Part shown: piece by piece, positions 7,684 through 16,174 of the stretch
Numbering within the stretch: position 1 is the first letter of the stretch
How the letters are laid out: each line of letters begins with the position of its first letter
Notes under the pieces: model-generated
What the model was told of the DNA's origin: nothing
Database searches by the model: none
Seen by the model: only the letters and a program-made list of their open reading frames with translations
From: Kribbella sp. VKM Ac-2568
Lineage (GTDB): Bacteria; Actinomycetota; Actinomycetes; Propionibacteriales; Kribbellaceae
Direction of reading: 5' to 3'
Length of the DNA: 64,000 nt
Assembly (NCBI RefSeq): GCF_004345365.1
Contig: NZ_SLVF01000017.1
Coordinates: forward strand, 62,001 to 126,000
Program-made: the position numbers and the translations under genes

Positions 7684-9452
7684 CCTTCACGACCCGGCCT
7701 ACCCTGCGCGGCACGTTCGGGATGGTGTCGTCCACGCACTGGCTCGCGTCCCAGTCGGCGATGCGGATCCTCGAGCTCGGGGGCAACGCCTTCGACGCCG
7801 CGGCCACCGCGGGGTTCGTGCTGCACGTGGTCGAGCCGCACCTGAACGGCCCGGGCGGCGAGGTCCCGGCGATCATCGCGACAGCGGCCGACCCGACGCC
7901 GCGCGTGCTGGCCGGCCAGGGAGTCGCTCCCGCCGGTGCCACGATCGAGCACTTCCGCTCCCTCGGGCTGTCGCTCATCCCGGGCTCCGGGCCGCTTGCG
8001 GCCGCAGTACCGGGCGCTGTCGACGCGTGGTTGTTGCTGCTGCGTGACCACGGCAGCCTGGCGCTGCGGACTGTGCTGGAGCCTGCGATCGGCTACGCAC
8101 GCAACGGCCACCCGCTCGTAGCACGCGTCGGCGACACGGTCCGGACCGTCCAGGACCTGTTCACCGATCACTGGCAGACCTCTGCCGAGCTCTGGCTGCA
8201 GGGAGGCACGCCGCCGAGCGCCAACAAGCTGTTCCGCAACCCGGCGTACGCCGACACGCTCGAGCGGATCCTGACCACGGCCGAAGGAGCCGGGCCGGAT
8301 CGGGTCGCGCAGGTCGAGCGGGCTCGCACCACCTGGCGGGAGGGCTTCGTCGCCGAGGCGGTCGACAAGTTCGCGCGGCTGCCGCATCGGGACTCCAGTG
8401 GCGAGGACCACGCCGGCCTGATCACCGGTGACGACATGGCGTCGTTCCAGGCGAGCTGGGAGGAGCCCGCGACTCTCGACTGGCAAGGTCACACCGTCGC
8501 CAAGACCGGTCCGTGGGGCCAGGGCCCGGCGCTGCTCCAGTCGCTGGCCGTGCTGGCCGAGCTCGGTGATCCCGCCTCCCTGGACCTCACCAGCGCTGAG
8601 GCGGTCCACACGACCACGGAGGTCACGAAGCTCTCGTACGCCGACCGCGAGGCCTGGTACGGCGACGGCGCGGACGTGCCGCTGAAGACCCTGCTCTCCC
8701 CCGCGTACGCCGCTCAGCGGGCTCGCCTGATCGGTCCGGACGCCACCTTCGAACTGCGTCCCGGCAGCCCGGACGGGCGGCAGCCGCACCTGGCATCCAT
8801 TGCCTCTGGCAACAACCAGGGCGACGCGACGACCGGTGAGCCGACGGTGTCGTCCGACGGCGTGACCCGCGGCGACACCTGCCACGTCGACGTCATGGAT
8901 CAGTGGGGCAACGTCATCTCCGCGACCCCGAGCGGTGGCTGGTTGCAGTCGTCCCCGACGATCCCGGAGCTCGGGTTCTGTCTCGGCAGCCGGTTGCAGA
9001 TGTTCTGGCTGGAGGAAGGGCTCGCGTCGTCGCTGGCGCCGGGGCGGCGGCCGCGGACCACGCTGACGCCGACGCTGGTACTGCGCGACGGTGCGCCGGT
9101 GCTCGCGTGTGGTTCACCGGGTGGCGACCAGCAGGACCAGTGGCAACTGCTCTTCCTGCTGCGGAACCTTGTCGGCGGGCAGGACCTGCAGGAGGCGATC
9201 GACGCACCCGCCTGGCACACCACGGGCTTCCCGTCGTCGTTCTACCCGCGGGCGGTCGAGCCCGGCAGCCTGGTGATGGAGAGCCGCCTGGGGACCGCAG
9301 TACGGGACGACCTGGTACGCCGTGGGCATGTGGTGACCGAGGCGGATCCCTGGAGCCTCGGCCGGCTCTGCGCGGTCAGCCGCGAGGCGGATGGCGTACT
9401 CGCCGCGGGCGCTAACCCTCGGGGCATGCAGGGCTACGCCACCGGCCGCTAG
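7680..9452 (+). CDS. Gamma-glutamyltransferase family protein (Ntn hydrolase)
   Basis: This 590-residue gamma-glutamyltranspeptidase-fold protein would cleave or transfer gamma-glutamyl groups. The N-terminal half has the family pattern SQSAMRILELGGNAFDAAATAGFVLHVVEPHLNGPGG (seen here as SAMRILELGGNAFDAA). The autoprocessing/catalytic threonine is expected in GDTCHVDVMDQWGNV, at Thr400, and GSPGGDQQ is the later glycine-rich oxyanion motif. No signal peptide is visible, so it probably acts in the cytoplasm on imported peptides. It overlaps the transporter ATPase gene by four bases and is the last gene of the operon. Some family members are acylases rather than true GGTs, so substrate is open. 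Confidence 0.88.
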   Translation: MTFTTRPTLRGTFGMVSSTHWLASQSAMRILELGGNAFDAAATAGFVLHVVEPHLNGPGGEVPAIIATAADPTPRVLAGQGVAPAGATIEHFRSLGLSLIPGSGPLAAAVPGAVDAWLLLLRDHGSLALRTVLEPAIGYARNGHPLVARVGDTVRTVQDLFTDHWQTSAELWLQGGTPPSANKLFRNPAYADTLERILTTAEGAGPDRVAQVERARTTWREGFVAEAVDKFARLPHRDSSGEDHAGLITGDDMASFQASWEEPATLDWQGHTVAKTGPWGQGPALLQSLAVLAELGDPASLDLTSAEAVHTTTEVTKLSYADREAWYGDGADVPLKTLLSPAYAAQRARLIGPDATFELRPGSPDGRQPHLASIASGNNQGDATTGEPTVSSDGVTRGDTCHVDVMDQWGNVISATPSGGWLQSSPTIPELGFCLGSRLQMFWLEEGLASSLAPGRRPRTTLTPTLVLRDGAPVLACGSPGGDQQDQWQLLFLLRNLVGGQDLQEAIDAPAWHTTGFPSSFYPRAVEPGSLVMESRLGTAVRDDLVRRGHVVTEADPWSLGRLCAVSREADGVLAAGANPRGMQGYATGR

Positions 9453-9477
9453 CGATCACGTCAGGCGGTCGCCTCAG

Positions 9478-9531
9478 GCGGCCGCCTGCTGGCCGACAGT
9501 CCGAGCGGCCGCCTGCTGACGGTCAGTCCGA
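9478..9531. repeat. Two 27-bp direct tandem repeats at the gntR 3' end
   Basis: Unit one (9478-9504) and unit two (9505-9531) share 24 of 27 bases; both begin GCGGCCGCCTGCTG and end CAGTCCGA. The second unit contains the stop codon of the minus-strand GntR gene. The embedded AGGCGGCCGCCT palindrome may serve as a terminator between the convergent genes. Confidence 0.8.
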
Positions 9532-10194
9532 GTGCAGTGCGGCTGTGGCGGCTGCCTCTACGTGGAGGCGGGCCGCCTCGGCCGCGGCTTCTCTGTCGCC
9601 GGCGGCGATCGCGTCGACCACGCGGATGTGCTCCTCCCAGGAGTGCGGCGCCCGCTGGGCCGCACCGAGCCGGAACACCCAGTGCACGTGGTGGTACATC
9701 GCGGCGGACAGCGACGCGAGCCAGCGGTTGCCGCTGATCTCGATCACGGCCAGGTGGAGTGCGCTGTTCAGCTCGGCCACCTGATCGAAGTCCTTGGCCT
9801 CGGTCGCCGCGCTGGCTTCCTCGAGCAACCGACGCAAGCGGGCGACGTCCTGCTCAGTGGCCCGCTCGGCAGCCAGCCCGGCCGCCAGTGTCTCCAACTG
9901 CTGCCGCACGGCGAACAGATCCCGGATCGCCGTCTCGTCCAGGGTCGCGACCACCGCGCCCCGGCGCGGCAGGATCTGCACGAACCCCTCGGTCTCCACC
10001 ACCCGCAGCGCCTCGCGCACCGGGTTGCGGGATACGCCGAAGTCCTCGGCCAGCCTGTTCTCCGTCAGCCGTTCACCCTGCGCGTAGTCCCCGTCGACGA
10101 TGCGCCGCCGCAGCTCACTGAGGACCTGATCCCGCAGCGCCAGGTGGTCACCACCGATCGTCCGCGCCTGGTCTCCCCCGTACTGCTGATCCAC
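9523..10194 (-). CDS. GntR family transcriptional regulator, FCD subfamily
   Basis: This 223-residue regulator has a winged helix at about residues 15-75 (LRDQVLSELRRRIVDGDY, then NRLAEDFGVSRNPVREALRVVE) and an all-helical FCD ligand domain after it (AAMYHHVHWVFRL, EEHIRVVDAIAAGD). I chose the GTG at 10192-10194 because GGGGAG lies 7 nt upstream; a longer frame to 10278 exists. It is tail-to-tail with the gamma-glutamyltransferase gene, so it is a good candidate to control the peptide operon. FCD proteins usually respond to small carboxylates or amino-acid-like ligands; the ligand here is unknown. Confidence 0.88.
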   Translation of the reverse strand: MDQQYGGDQARTIGGDHLALRDQVLSELRRRIVDGDYAQGERLTENRLAEDFGVSRNPVREALRVVETEGFVQILPRRGAVVATLDETAIRDLFAVRQQLETLAAGLAAERATEQDVARLRRLLEEASAATEAKDFDQVAELNSALHLAVIEISGNRWLASLSAAMYHHVHWVFRLGAAQRAPHSWEEHIRVVDAIAAGDREAAAEAARLHVEAAATAALHSD

Positions 10195-10316
10195 CCCGAG
10201 CTCCCCTCTCACCTGAACCTGCCCCCGCACCCCGCGGGTACCGCTGGACCGCAGTACCGCCGCACGGTTCCGCAGCACACTACCCGGCCGCGGAACCGCG
10301 ATCGACGGAAACCCGC

Positions 10317-10346
10317 TTGCCCGGATCGGACCGGGTTGGCTACGTT
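10317..10346 (+). promoter_or_regulatory. Leaderless promoter of the two-domain GNAT gene
   Basis: TTGCCC (10317-10322) and TACGTT (10341-10346) are separated by 18 nt. The start codon TTG at 10353 follows the -10 hexamer by 6 nt, so transcription probably begins at or next to the first codon. This promoter lies inside the longer open frame, which argues against the upstream start. Confidence 0.55.
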
Positions 10347-10352
10347 GCGGGC

Positions 10353-11285
10353 TTGTCCATCCACCTCACGCCGCTGACCGATCCCGACTACCGGCCGTTC
10401 AGCCGACGGATCGCCTGGCTCGCCTCGGACGCCGACGGCAACCCGGTCGGCTCGGCGTACCTCCGGCTGATCAGCAAGGCGACCCAGGAGCACCTGACCG
10501 AGCTCGAACTGGCGGTCCACCCGGCCGAGCGCCGCAAGGGCATCTGCTCCCGGCTGCTCGCCGCCGCGACCGAGGCAGCCCGGGACAACGACGCCCGCAT
10601 CGTCCTCGCGGACGCCACCGCCGGTACTCCGGGTGACCACTTCCTGGCGAGCCACGGCTTCACCGTCGGACTCACCCTTTACTTCGCGAGGCTGCCCGTC
10701 GCCGGGATCGACGACGAAGTACTGGCGTCCGCGCTCGAGGCGGATCACCCCGGGTACCGGCTCGAGTCGTGGCTCGGCGTGGTCCCCGACCGGCTCGCGG
10801 AGACCTTCGCGCAGGCACGGTCCGGGATGGACGACGCGCCCGTCGGGGACATCGACTACGGCACCGAGACCTGGGACGTCGAGCGGACCCGGTACGTCGC
10901 GCGCGTTGTCGAAGAGCGCGGCGACCACCTGTGGACAGTGGCCGCGGTCGAAGAGGCAACCGGCCGGATCGTGGGCTTCACCGAACTGGTCGTCCCCGGC
11001 GCCGGCAAAGGCGACGCGCAGCACTACGGCACCGCAGTACTGCCCGAGCACCGGGGACACGGCCTGGCCCGCTGGATCAAGGCCGAATCGATCCGCCAGG
11101 CCCGCGACCACTACCCCGACCTAGCCGGCCTACTAACGGACATGGCCGACACCAACACCGCCATGCGCCACCTCAACAACTCGCTCGGCTACCGCACCAC
11201 CCACCACGTCCACCGCTACCGCCTACCGCTCACAGCAACCCCGCCAGCCGGTACAGCACCGGCGACCCCGCCACCGCCACGTTAA
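10353..11285 (+). CDS. Tandem two-domain GNAT acetyltransferase
   Basis: This 310-residue protein carries two GNAT folds, a layout like mycothiol synthase or other actinobacterial double GNATs. The first acetyl-CoA loop is LAVHPAERRKGICSRLLAAA, and the second region has TAVLPEHRGHGLARWIKAE followed by DTNTAMRHLNNSLGYR. The second copy has the better conserved HRGHGLA loop and is probably the active one. A TTG start at 10353 is supported by a promoter whose -10 box ends 6 nt upstream. Its last 56 bases overlap the relic SpoU methyltransferase frame on the other strand. Substrate is unknown. Confidence 0.82.
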   Translation: MSIHLTPLTDPDYRPFSRRIAWLASDADGNPVGSAYLRLISKATQEHLTELELAVHPAERRKGICSRLLAAATEAARDNDARIVLADATAGTPGDHFLASHGFTVGLTLYFARLPVAGIDDEVLASALEADHPGYRLESWLGVVPDRLAETFAQARSGMDDAPVGDIDYGTETWDVERTRYVARVVEERGDHLWTVAAVEEATGRIVGFTELVVPGAGKGDAQHYGTAVLPEHRGHGLARWIKAESIRQARDHYPDLAGLLTDMADTNTAMRHLNNSLGYRTTHHVHRYRLPLTATPPAGTAPATPPPPR

Positions 11286-11484
11286 GACTGGCACCGGTGC
11301 CGATCATCGGGATCTCCACCACGACATCAAGCTGATCGAGCGCCTCCGCCGGCACACAGGTCCGGCGCTTCAGCGTGTTGCCACGTGCCAGAGCTTCGGG
11401 GACCCACGGCAGCTTCGGTACTGCGAGGCAGGCGCCGACCGCGTCGCAGGTGCGCAACAACGTGCCCCGGGCCATCGACGGCAA
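11230..11484 (-). pseudogene. SpoU/TrmH RNA methyltransferase relic with the middle deleted
   Basis: The 84-residue frame joins two separated parts of a SpoU-family 2'-O-methyltransferase. RTCDAVGACLAVP (about residues 11-23) is the N-terminal SPOUT motif 1 region, and EIPMIGTGASLNVAVAGS with VLYRLAGLL is motif 3 and the C-terminus. The normal stretch between them, including the GHE..GI motif 2 (about 45-50 residues), is missing at a junction near 11352, and the upstream N-terminal part is also gone. It cannot form the SAM-binding knot. It overlaps the 3' end of the GNAT gene. Confidence 0.75.
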
Positions 11485-11534
11485 CAGAAATCAACCGGCC
11501 ACCAGGGTAGGGCAGATGCTCGGCATGAGCTACC

Positions 11535-13319
11535 TCAGGTGCCGAGGATCTTCTGTACTGCGGCGATGGTGATCGGGTGGTAGCCCGGGCGGGCTGCTGT
11601 GAAGACCTGGAGGGCGAAGTCCTTGCCGTCGGGGGTGTCTGCCAGGGCGCGGTAGACGGGTAGTACGAGCTTCATGCGGCCTACTCGGGTCAGGAAGCTC
11701 GCGAGTTCCTCGTATGCCGGGGTGTACGAGCTGGCGGCAACTAGGGAGTACCAGCGGCGGGCGATCTCGCCGTTCGCAGTACCGGTGAGTCCGAACTCCC
11801 GGTCGAGCTGCTGCAGTTGCTCGGCCGTCAGCACATCCGGTGCCGCGTCCAGGAAGCGCAGCCACTCCTGCGTGGTCCACTGCTTCGCCCCGGCCGGCAG
11901 CTCACCAGTGGTCAGCCAGCGCCGGCGGAGCTCGTCGACCAGCTGGAAGCGGGCCGAGTCCGCCCGCTCCGCGAATTGCGGGATCCCCGGCTGGTCCAGC
12001 CAGGCAGCGACCTCCTCGGCCGTCACCACTCCGGGATGGCGGTCGAGCAGCTGCTCCTGCAGGTGTCCGGCGAAGTCCTCCGAGTTGATGCTCCGGAAGG
12101 CGAACCGGTCGAAGTACCCGCGCAGGAACGGGTCGAACACCTCGCGGGTGAACCGCTCCTCCAGCCAGGACAGGAACCACGCGCCCTTGAGCGGACCGAG
12201 CCCACTGTTCCCGTGGTACTCCGTGCCGTGGTTGAGGCCCGGCAGCTCCACCGCCTGCTCCGCGAGGGAGAGCGGGTCCAGCTTGGTCACGGTCGAGTGC
12301 TGCTTGATGGCGGTCTCCATCACGGCCAGCTCGGTGCCGTAGACCGCCTCCACGATCCGGTTCTCGACGTAGGAGGTGAAGCCCTCGTTCAGCCAGATGT
12401 CGTCCCAGCTGTCCTGCGTCACCAGGTTGCCCGACCAGCTGTGCGCCAGCTCGTGCGCGACCACGTTGACCAGCGACTTGTCGCCGATCACCACGGTCGG
12501 GGTGGCGAACGTCATCCGCGGGTTCTCCATCCCGCCGTACGGGAAGGACGGCGGCAGCACCAGGATGTCGTAGCGGCCCCAGCGGTACGGGCCGAACAGC
12601 GCCTCGGTCACCCGCATCATCTGCTCGGTGTCGGCGAACTCGGCAGCAGCCCTCTTGGCCATCTCCGGCTCGGCCCAGACTCCCGACCGGTCGCCGATCC
12701 GCTCGAAGACGAGATCACCGGCCGCAATGGCCAGCAGGTACGACGGGATCGGCTCGGGCATCACTACGTCGTACGAGCCGGTACGCCGGGAGGTGGTGCC
12801 GTTCTCGGCGCTCATCAGCACCATCAGCTCGGGGGGAGCAGTCACGTGGGCGGCGTAGCTGAAGCGCACGCTCGGGGTGTCCTGCACCGGCACCCAGCTC
12901 CGCGCGTGGATCGCCTGCGACTGGCTGAACATGAACGGCAGCACGCCACCCGCGGTCATGGACGGCTCCAGCCACTGCAGGCCGGTCGCGGTCGGAGCGG
13001 TCCGGTAGCTGACCCGCACCCGCTCGTGTTGCCGCGTGCGGATGGTCAGCGCCGAGCCGAGCTCTTCGTCCGGCACGGAGAGGCTGTACTCCAACGGCTC
13101 CCAGTCGCCGTCCACGGCACCCTCCACTGCGCCTTCCACGGCCAGCACGGTGAGGTCCCGGGTGTCCAGCACCAGGCGGTCGCCCGGGCCACTCCAGGCG
13201 AGCGTATGGGTGGCCGTACCCGCCAGCACCTTGGCGGAGAAGTCCAGGTCGAGCTCGAGCTCGAGGTGGGTGGTACGGACCAGCGCCGGTTCGGCGTAGG
13301 AGTGGCGGTCGTGCGTCAC
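11535..13319 (-). CDS. M1 family metallo-aminopeptidase, leukotriene-A4-hydrolase type
   Basis: This 594-residue zinc aminopeptidase removes N-terminal residues from peptides in the cytoplasm; no signal peptide is seen. The exopeptidase motif GGMEN lies at residues 262-266, the zinc motif HELAHSW at 289-295 with the general base Glu290, and the third zinc ligand Glu312 in WLNEGFTSYVE. The N-terminal beta domain (1-190) and the helical C-terminal LTA4H-type domain (about 450-594) are both present. GTG is the start, with GGGAG 5 nt upstream. It is convergent with, but separate from, the relic methyltransferase. Confidence 0.93.
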   Translation of the reverse strand: MTHDRHSYAEPALVRTTHLELELDLDFSAKVLAGTATHTLAWSGPGDRLVLDTRDLTVLAVEGAVEGAVDGDWEPLEYSLSVPDEELGSALTIRTRQHERVRVSYRTAPTATGLQWLEPSMTAGGVLPFMFSQSQAIHARSWVPVQDTPSVRFSYAAHVTAPPELMVLMSAENGTTSRRTGSYDVVMPEPIPSYLLAIAAGDLVFERIGDRSGVWAEPEMAKRAAAEFADTEQMMRVTEALFGPYRWGRYDILVLPPSFPYGGMENPRMTFATPTVVIGDKSLVNVVAHELAHSWSGNLVTQDSWDDIWLNEGFTSYVENRIVEAVYGTELAVMETAIKQHSTVTKLDPLSLAEQAVELPGLNHGTEYHGNSGLGPLKGAWFLSWLEERFTREVFDPFLRGYFDRFAFRSINSEDFAGHLQEQLLDRHPGVVTAEEVAAWLDQPGIPQFAERADSARFQLVDELRRRWLTTGELPAGAKQWTTQEWLRFLDAAPDVLTAEQLQQLDREFGLTGTANGEIARRWYSLVAASSYTPAYEELASFLTRVGRMKLVLPVYRALADTPDGKDFALQVFTAARPGYHPITIAAVQKILGT

Positions 13320-13450
13320 AGAAGCTCCCGAGGATGAGGTCGTTCGCAGGACACTACCCAGCGAATCGGTCGATAACGCGGCCGATTAGAGCCACGGGCA
13401 GCACCGTGCCAAACCGGTTCACCCTTTGGCCCGCCCGGCACCATGGAGCC

Positions 13451-14419
13451 ATGCGGGCCGCCGGACTGTCGCTGGCCGTGCTGCTGGCGCTGGCAACAGC
13501 CGCTTGTGACAGCAGCACCTCCACTCCTGCCCCCAGCCCGACCACTTCCAGCCCGACTGCTGCTCCCCCGCCTTCGAGTGGTCCGCCTACAACACCTGGC
13601 GGGACGCCAACCTCAAGCCCACCCCCACGGGCCTTCGACGCCGCTGCCGCCACGGCAACCGTCCGCTACCTCGCCGGCGAACTGGGCCCACGAGAAGCCA
13701 CCAGCACTGAGTACCGCCGGGCGCTCGCCTGGTTGGAAACCAGGTTCGAGGCCGCCGGCTATCAGGTCAAGCGGCAGGCATTGCAGGTTCCTGCAGGTAA
13801 CTCCTGGGGTGTTCCCGTCCGAGCCGGCACCACCTGGAACCTGATCGCCACCAAGCCCGGCTTCGACCGGTCCGCGCCACATCGGATCGTCGGCGCTCAC
13901 CTGGACACCGTGCCCCAGGCACCGGGCGCAGAAGACAACGCCTCTGGTATCGCGGTCCTCCTCGGTACTGCGGAAAGCCTGCCCGCGCCGAAGCCGCCCA
14001 CGGTGTTCATCGCCTTCGGAGCCGAGGAACCACGCGGCGACGGCGACAACCGGCACCACTACGGCTCACGCGCCTATGTCGCGTCCCTGCCCGCTGCCCA
14101 ACGGAGGGCACTGCGCGGCATGGTCTCGCTCGACCGAGTAGGCGTGGGCTCGGTGGTACCGATGTGTACGGCGACCGCTGGGCAGGTGACGCTGCAGCGG
14201 GAGTTGCGTGCGGCGGCCGCCCGAGCCCGGGTGCCGACCCGCTCCTGCGTCAACAGATCCAGTGACCACTGGTCGTTCGTCCGCGCGGGCATGCCTGGCG
14301 TGAGGTTGGGCAGCACCCCGTACGCGGAGTACCACAGCGCCCGGGACCTGCCGCCCGTAGTACAGGCTGCTCAGCTCGGCCGGATTGGCCGAGTGCTCGC
14401 CGCCTGGCTGCAGAGCTAG
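13451..14419 (+). CDS. M28 family zinc aminopeptidase lipoprotein
   Basis: This 322-residue secreted peptidase starts with a signal peptide ending in the lipobox ATAAC (Cys19), followed by a Thr/Ser/Pro-rich linker of about 45 residues that lifts the enzyme off the membrane. Zinc ligands are visible in GAHLDTVPQAPGAEDNASG (His and the bridging Asp), FGAEEP (catalytic and ligand Glu), SLDRVGVG and SSDHWSFV. I chose the ATG at 13451, which starts the signal peptide directly and follows CACCAT by 6 nt, a likely leaderless arrangement. It ends 13 bp from the convergent CapA-like gene. Confidence 0.88.
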   Translation: MRAAGLSLAVLLALATAACDSSTSTPAPSPTTSSPTAAPPPSSGPPTTPGGTPTSSPPPRAFDAAAATATVRYLAGELGPREATSTEYRRALAWLETRFEAAGYQVKRQALQVPAGNSWGVPVRAGTTWNLIATKPGFDRSAPHRIVGAHLDTVPQAPGAEDNASGIAVLLGTAESLPAPKPPTVFIAFGAEEPRGDGDNRHHYGSRAYVASLPAAQRRALRGMVSLDRVGVGSVVPMCTATAGQVTLQRELRAAAARARVPTRSCVNRSSDHWSFVRAGMPGVRLGSTPYAEYHSARDLPPVVQAAQLGRIGRVLAAWLQS

Positions 14420-14432
14420 CCAGGCGTGAGAG

Positions 14433-15857
14433 TCAGGCGTTGCGGATGTCGGCCAGGATTTGCTCTGCACGGGTTCCGCTGACGATGCGCGGGCTGAAGT
14501 CGGCACCAATCACGTACGGCGTGAGGCGGGCGGCCTTGAGGGTCTTGCCCCAGTAGGTGAGCTCGAGCAGAACGCCTTCCTGGGTCTGCTGGGAGAAGTC
14601 CATGTCGAAGACCAGGTTGCCCAGCGAGTGCGCGATCAGCTTGTTCGGCGGGTACTCGACTGCCTGCACCCAGTGCGGGTGGCCGCCGATCACCAGGTCG
14701 GCACCGGCCTTGGTGAGGGCCGTGGCGACAATGCGCTGGGCAGGGACGGGCTTGTGCGTGTACTGCTGGCCCCAGTGCGGCAGCACGACGACGACGTCGG
14801 ACGCGGCTCGCAGCGCCTTGATCTGGCGGGTGAGAACACCCAGATCCGCCTGGTTGAGCGGCCCTGTCCGCGGCGGCATCCGTACCGAGAACGCACCCGG
14901 TGCCGTCGCCGTCGCGCGGGGAGTCTCGCCGATGGCATTGAAGGCCAGGAAGCCGAAGCGCACGCCGCTCCGGGTCACGACGACCGGGCGGCCGGCCTCG
15001 GAAAGGTTGCGTCCGGCACCTACCGGCTGGATGCCGCTCGCCCGGACCCGCTGAACCGTGTCGAGCAGAGCCTGGTTCTCGAAGTCGCCGGTGTGGTTGT
15101 TCGCCAGCGACAGGACGTCGACGCCGACGGCACGCAGCCCGGCCGTCACGCCGGGCGGAGCGGCGAAGGAATCGCCACCCTGTTGTGGTGCGCCTGCTCG
15201 GGAGAGCGTGCTCTCGAGGTTCACCACGGTGAGATCCGCGGCGGCCAGGCGAGGGCCGATCGCGCGAAGCGGTCTGGAGACGTCGCCGGTCCGCGCCGCC
15301 GCAGTCGCCACCCGTCGGCCCAGCATGACGTCACCACCGACGGTCAGATCGATGACCTCAGCAGCGGGAGTCGGGCCCGCAGTACGGAGTGCATAGCGGT
15401 CGGGGGCGCTGAAGGGGTCGACTCCAGCCACCGTCAGGGCTCGGACGCTTGGGCCGACCTTCGATGCCGGAGCCAACGCGAGGGCGTTGGGATTGTGCTC
15501 CACCAGGCGGAGCGAACTGACCACCTGGAATCCCCGCCACGACCTGGCACCTGAGGCGAGAGCGCGGGCAGCAGCCAAATCCACGTCCTGAGCCGCCCGC
15601 GTCGCATTCACCGCCAGGACGAGCGGCTCGGTCTGACCGGCCGTCGTCGGCCGTCCAGCACTCCCGCTCGGCGACGGCGAGACCGTGGCAAGGGGCGCCG
15701 AATCCGGTGGCTTGGTGGGCGGCGCAGTACTCGAGTCCGTGGACGAGCAGGCGGCGAGCACCGATGAACAGGCCGCGACCAGCATCGGGACAGCCACCAC
15801 GCTCAATCGACTCCGACCCACCACCCCAACCAAGGTAATCGCCCCACCAGGCCCCAT
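14433..15857 (-). CDS. CapA-like metallophosphoesterase lipoprotein
   Basis: This 474-residue exported protein belongs to the PGA_cap (CapA/PgsA) family with a calcineurin-like fold. The lipoprotein signal near the start has two possible lipoboxes, LVAAC and VLAAC. The core runs from VGGDVMLGRRV through VNLESTL, LANNHTGDF, VVLPHWGQQY and GGHPHWVQ to HSLGNLVFDMD, all hallmark metal-site blocks. True capsule CapA works with CapB/CapC, which are absent here, so it is more likely one of the stand-alone actinobacterial homologues. The residues before the core (about 40-200) form an extra, less conserved domain. The start at 15857 was chosen for the signal peptide; an in-frame extension to 16004 exists. 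Confidence 0.85.
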   Translation of the reverse strand: MGPGGAITLVGVVGRSRLSVVAVPMLVAACSSVLAACSSTDSSTAPPTKPPDSAPLATVSPSPSGSAGRPTTAGQTEPLVLAVNATRAAQDVDLAAARALASGARSWRGFQVVSSLRLVEHNPNALALAPASKVGPSVRALTVAGVDPFSAPDRYALRTAGPTPAAEVIDLTVGGDVMLGRRVATAAARTGDVSRPLRAIGPRLAAADLTVVNLESTLSRAGAPQQGGDSFAAPPGVTAGLRAVGVDVLSLANNHTGDFENQALLDTVQRVRASGIQPVGAGRNLSEAGRPVVVTRSGVRFGFLAFNAIGETPRATATAPGAFSVRMPPRTGPLNQADLGVLTRQIKALRAASDVVVVLPHWGQQYTHKPVPAQRIVATALTKAGADLVIGGHPHWVQAVEYPPNKLIAHSLGNLVFDMDFSQQTQEGVLLELTYWGKTLKAARLTPYVIGADFSPRIVSGTRAEQILADIRNA

Positions 15858-15876
15858 CTCGCCCCAACCGCCTCCG

Positions 15877-16126
15877 AAGCGTCTGCTGGCAGCCGGTCTG
15901 AAGGCGCGCACGGTGTTCTTCTGGGCCGTCGACTCGGGCGTACCCGTCCTCGGCCTCATGCTGACCGCTCTCCTGGCCCTGATCGAGCAGGACGTCTCCG
16001 CCACCCGCCCGGACCGGAGCGACGACCAACGAAGCCGCTCCGGCCGAAGCCGCCCACTGGAAGCCCGGCGACCAGGTCACCGTCCGCGGCCGCACCCAAC
16101 CCACCCACCTGGCCATACCGTCCTGA
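15877..16126 (+). pseudogene. Class III adenylate/guanylate cyclase relic
   Basis: Two pieces of what looks like one membrane cyclase lie side by side in different frames. Piece one (15877-16011) reads KARTVFFWAVDSGVPVLGL and a hydrophobic stretch ending EQDVSATR, like the membrane segment before the HAMP domain of actinobacterial cyclases. Piece two (16028-16126) reads EAAHWKPGDQVTVRGR and ends HLAIPS, like the extreme C-terminus of the cyclase domain. HAMP and the catalytic domain are missing and the frame is shifted. This explains the otherwise empty gap between the CapA-like and MerR genes. The family assignment is from memory of typical sequences and is moderate. Confidence 0.5.
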
Positions 16127-16174
16127 CCATCCGCCAGCACCCGTTGGGGTTCCCGTCCAGCCAGCCGTGTTCAG

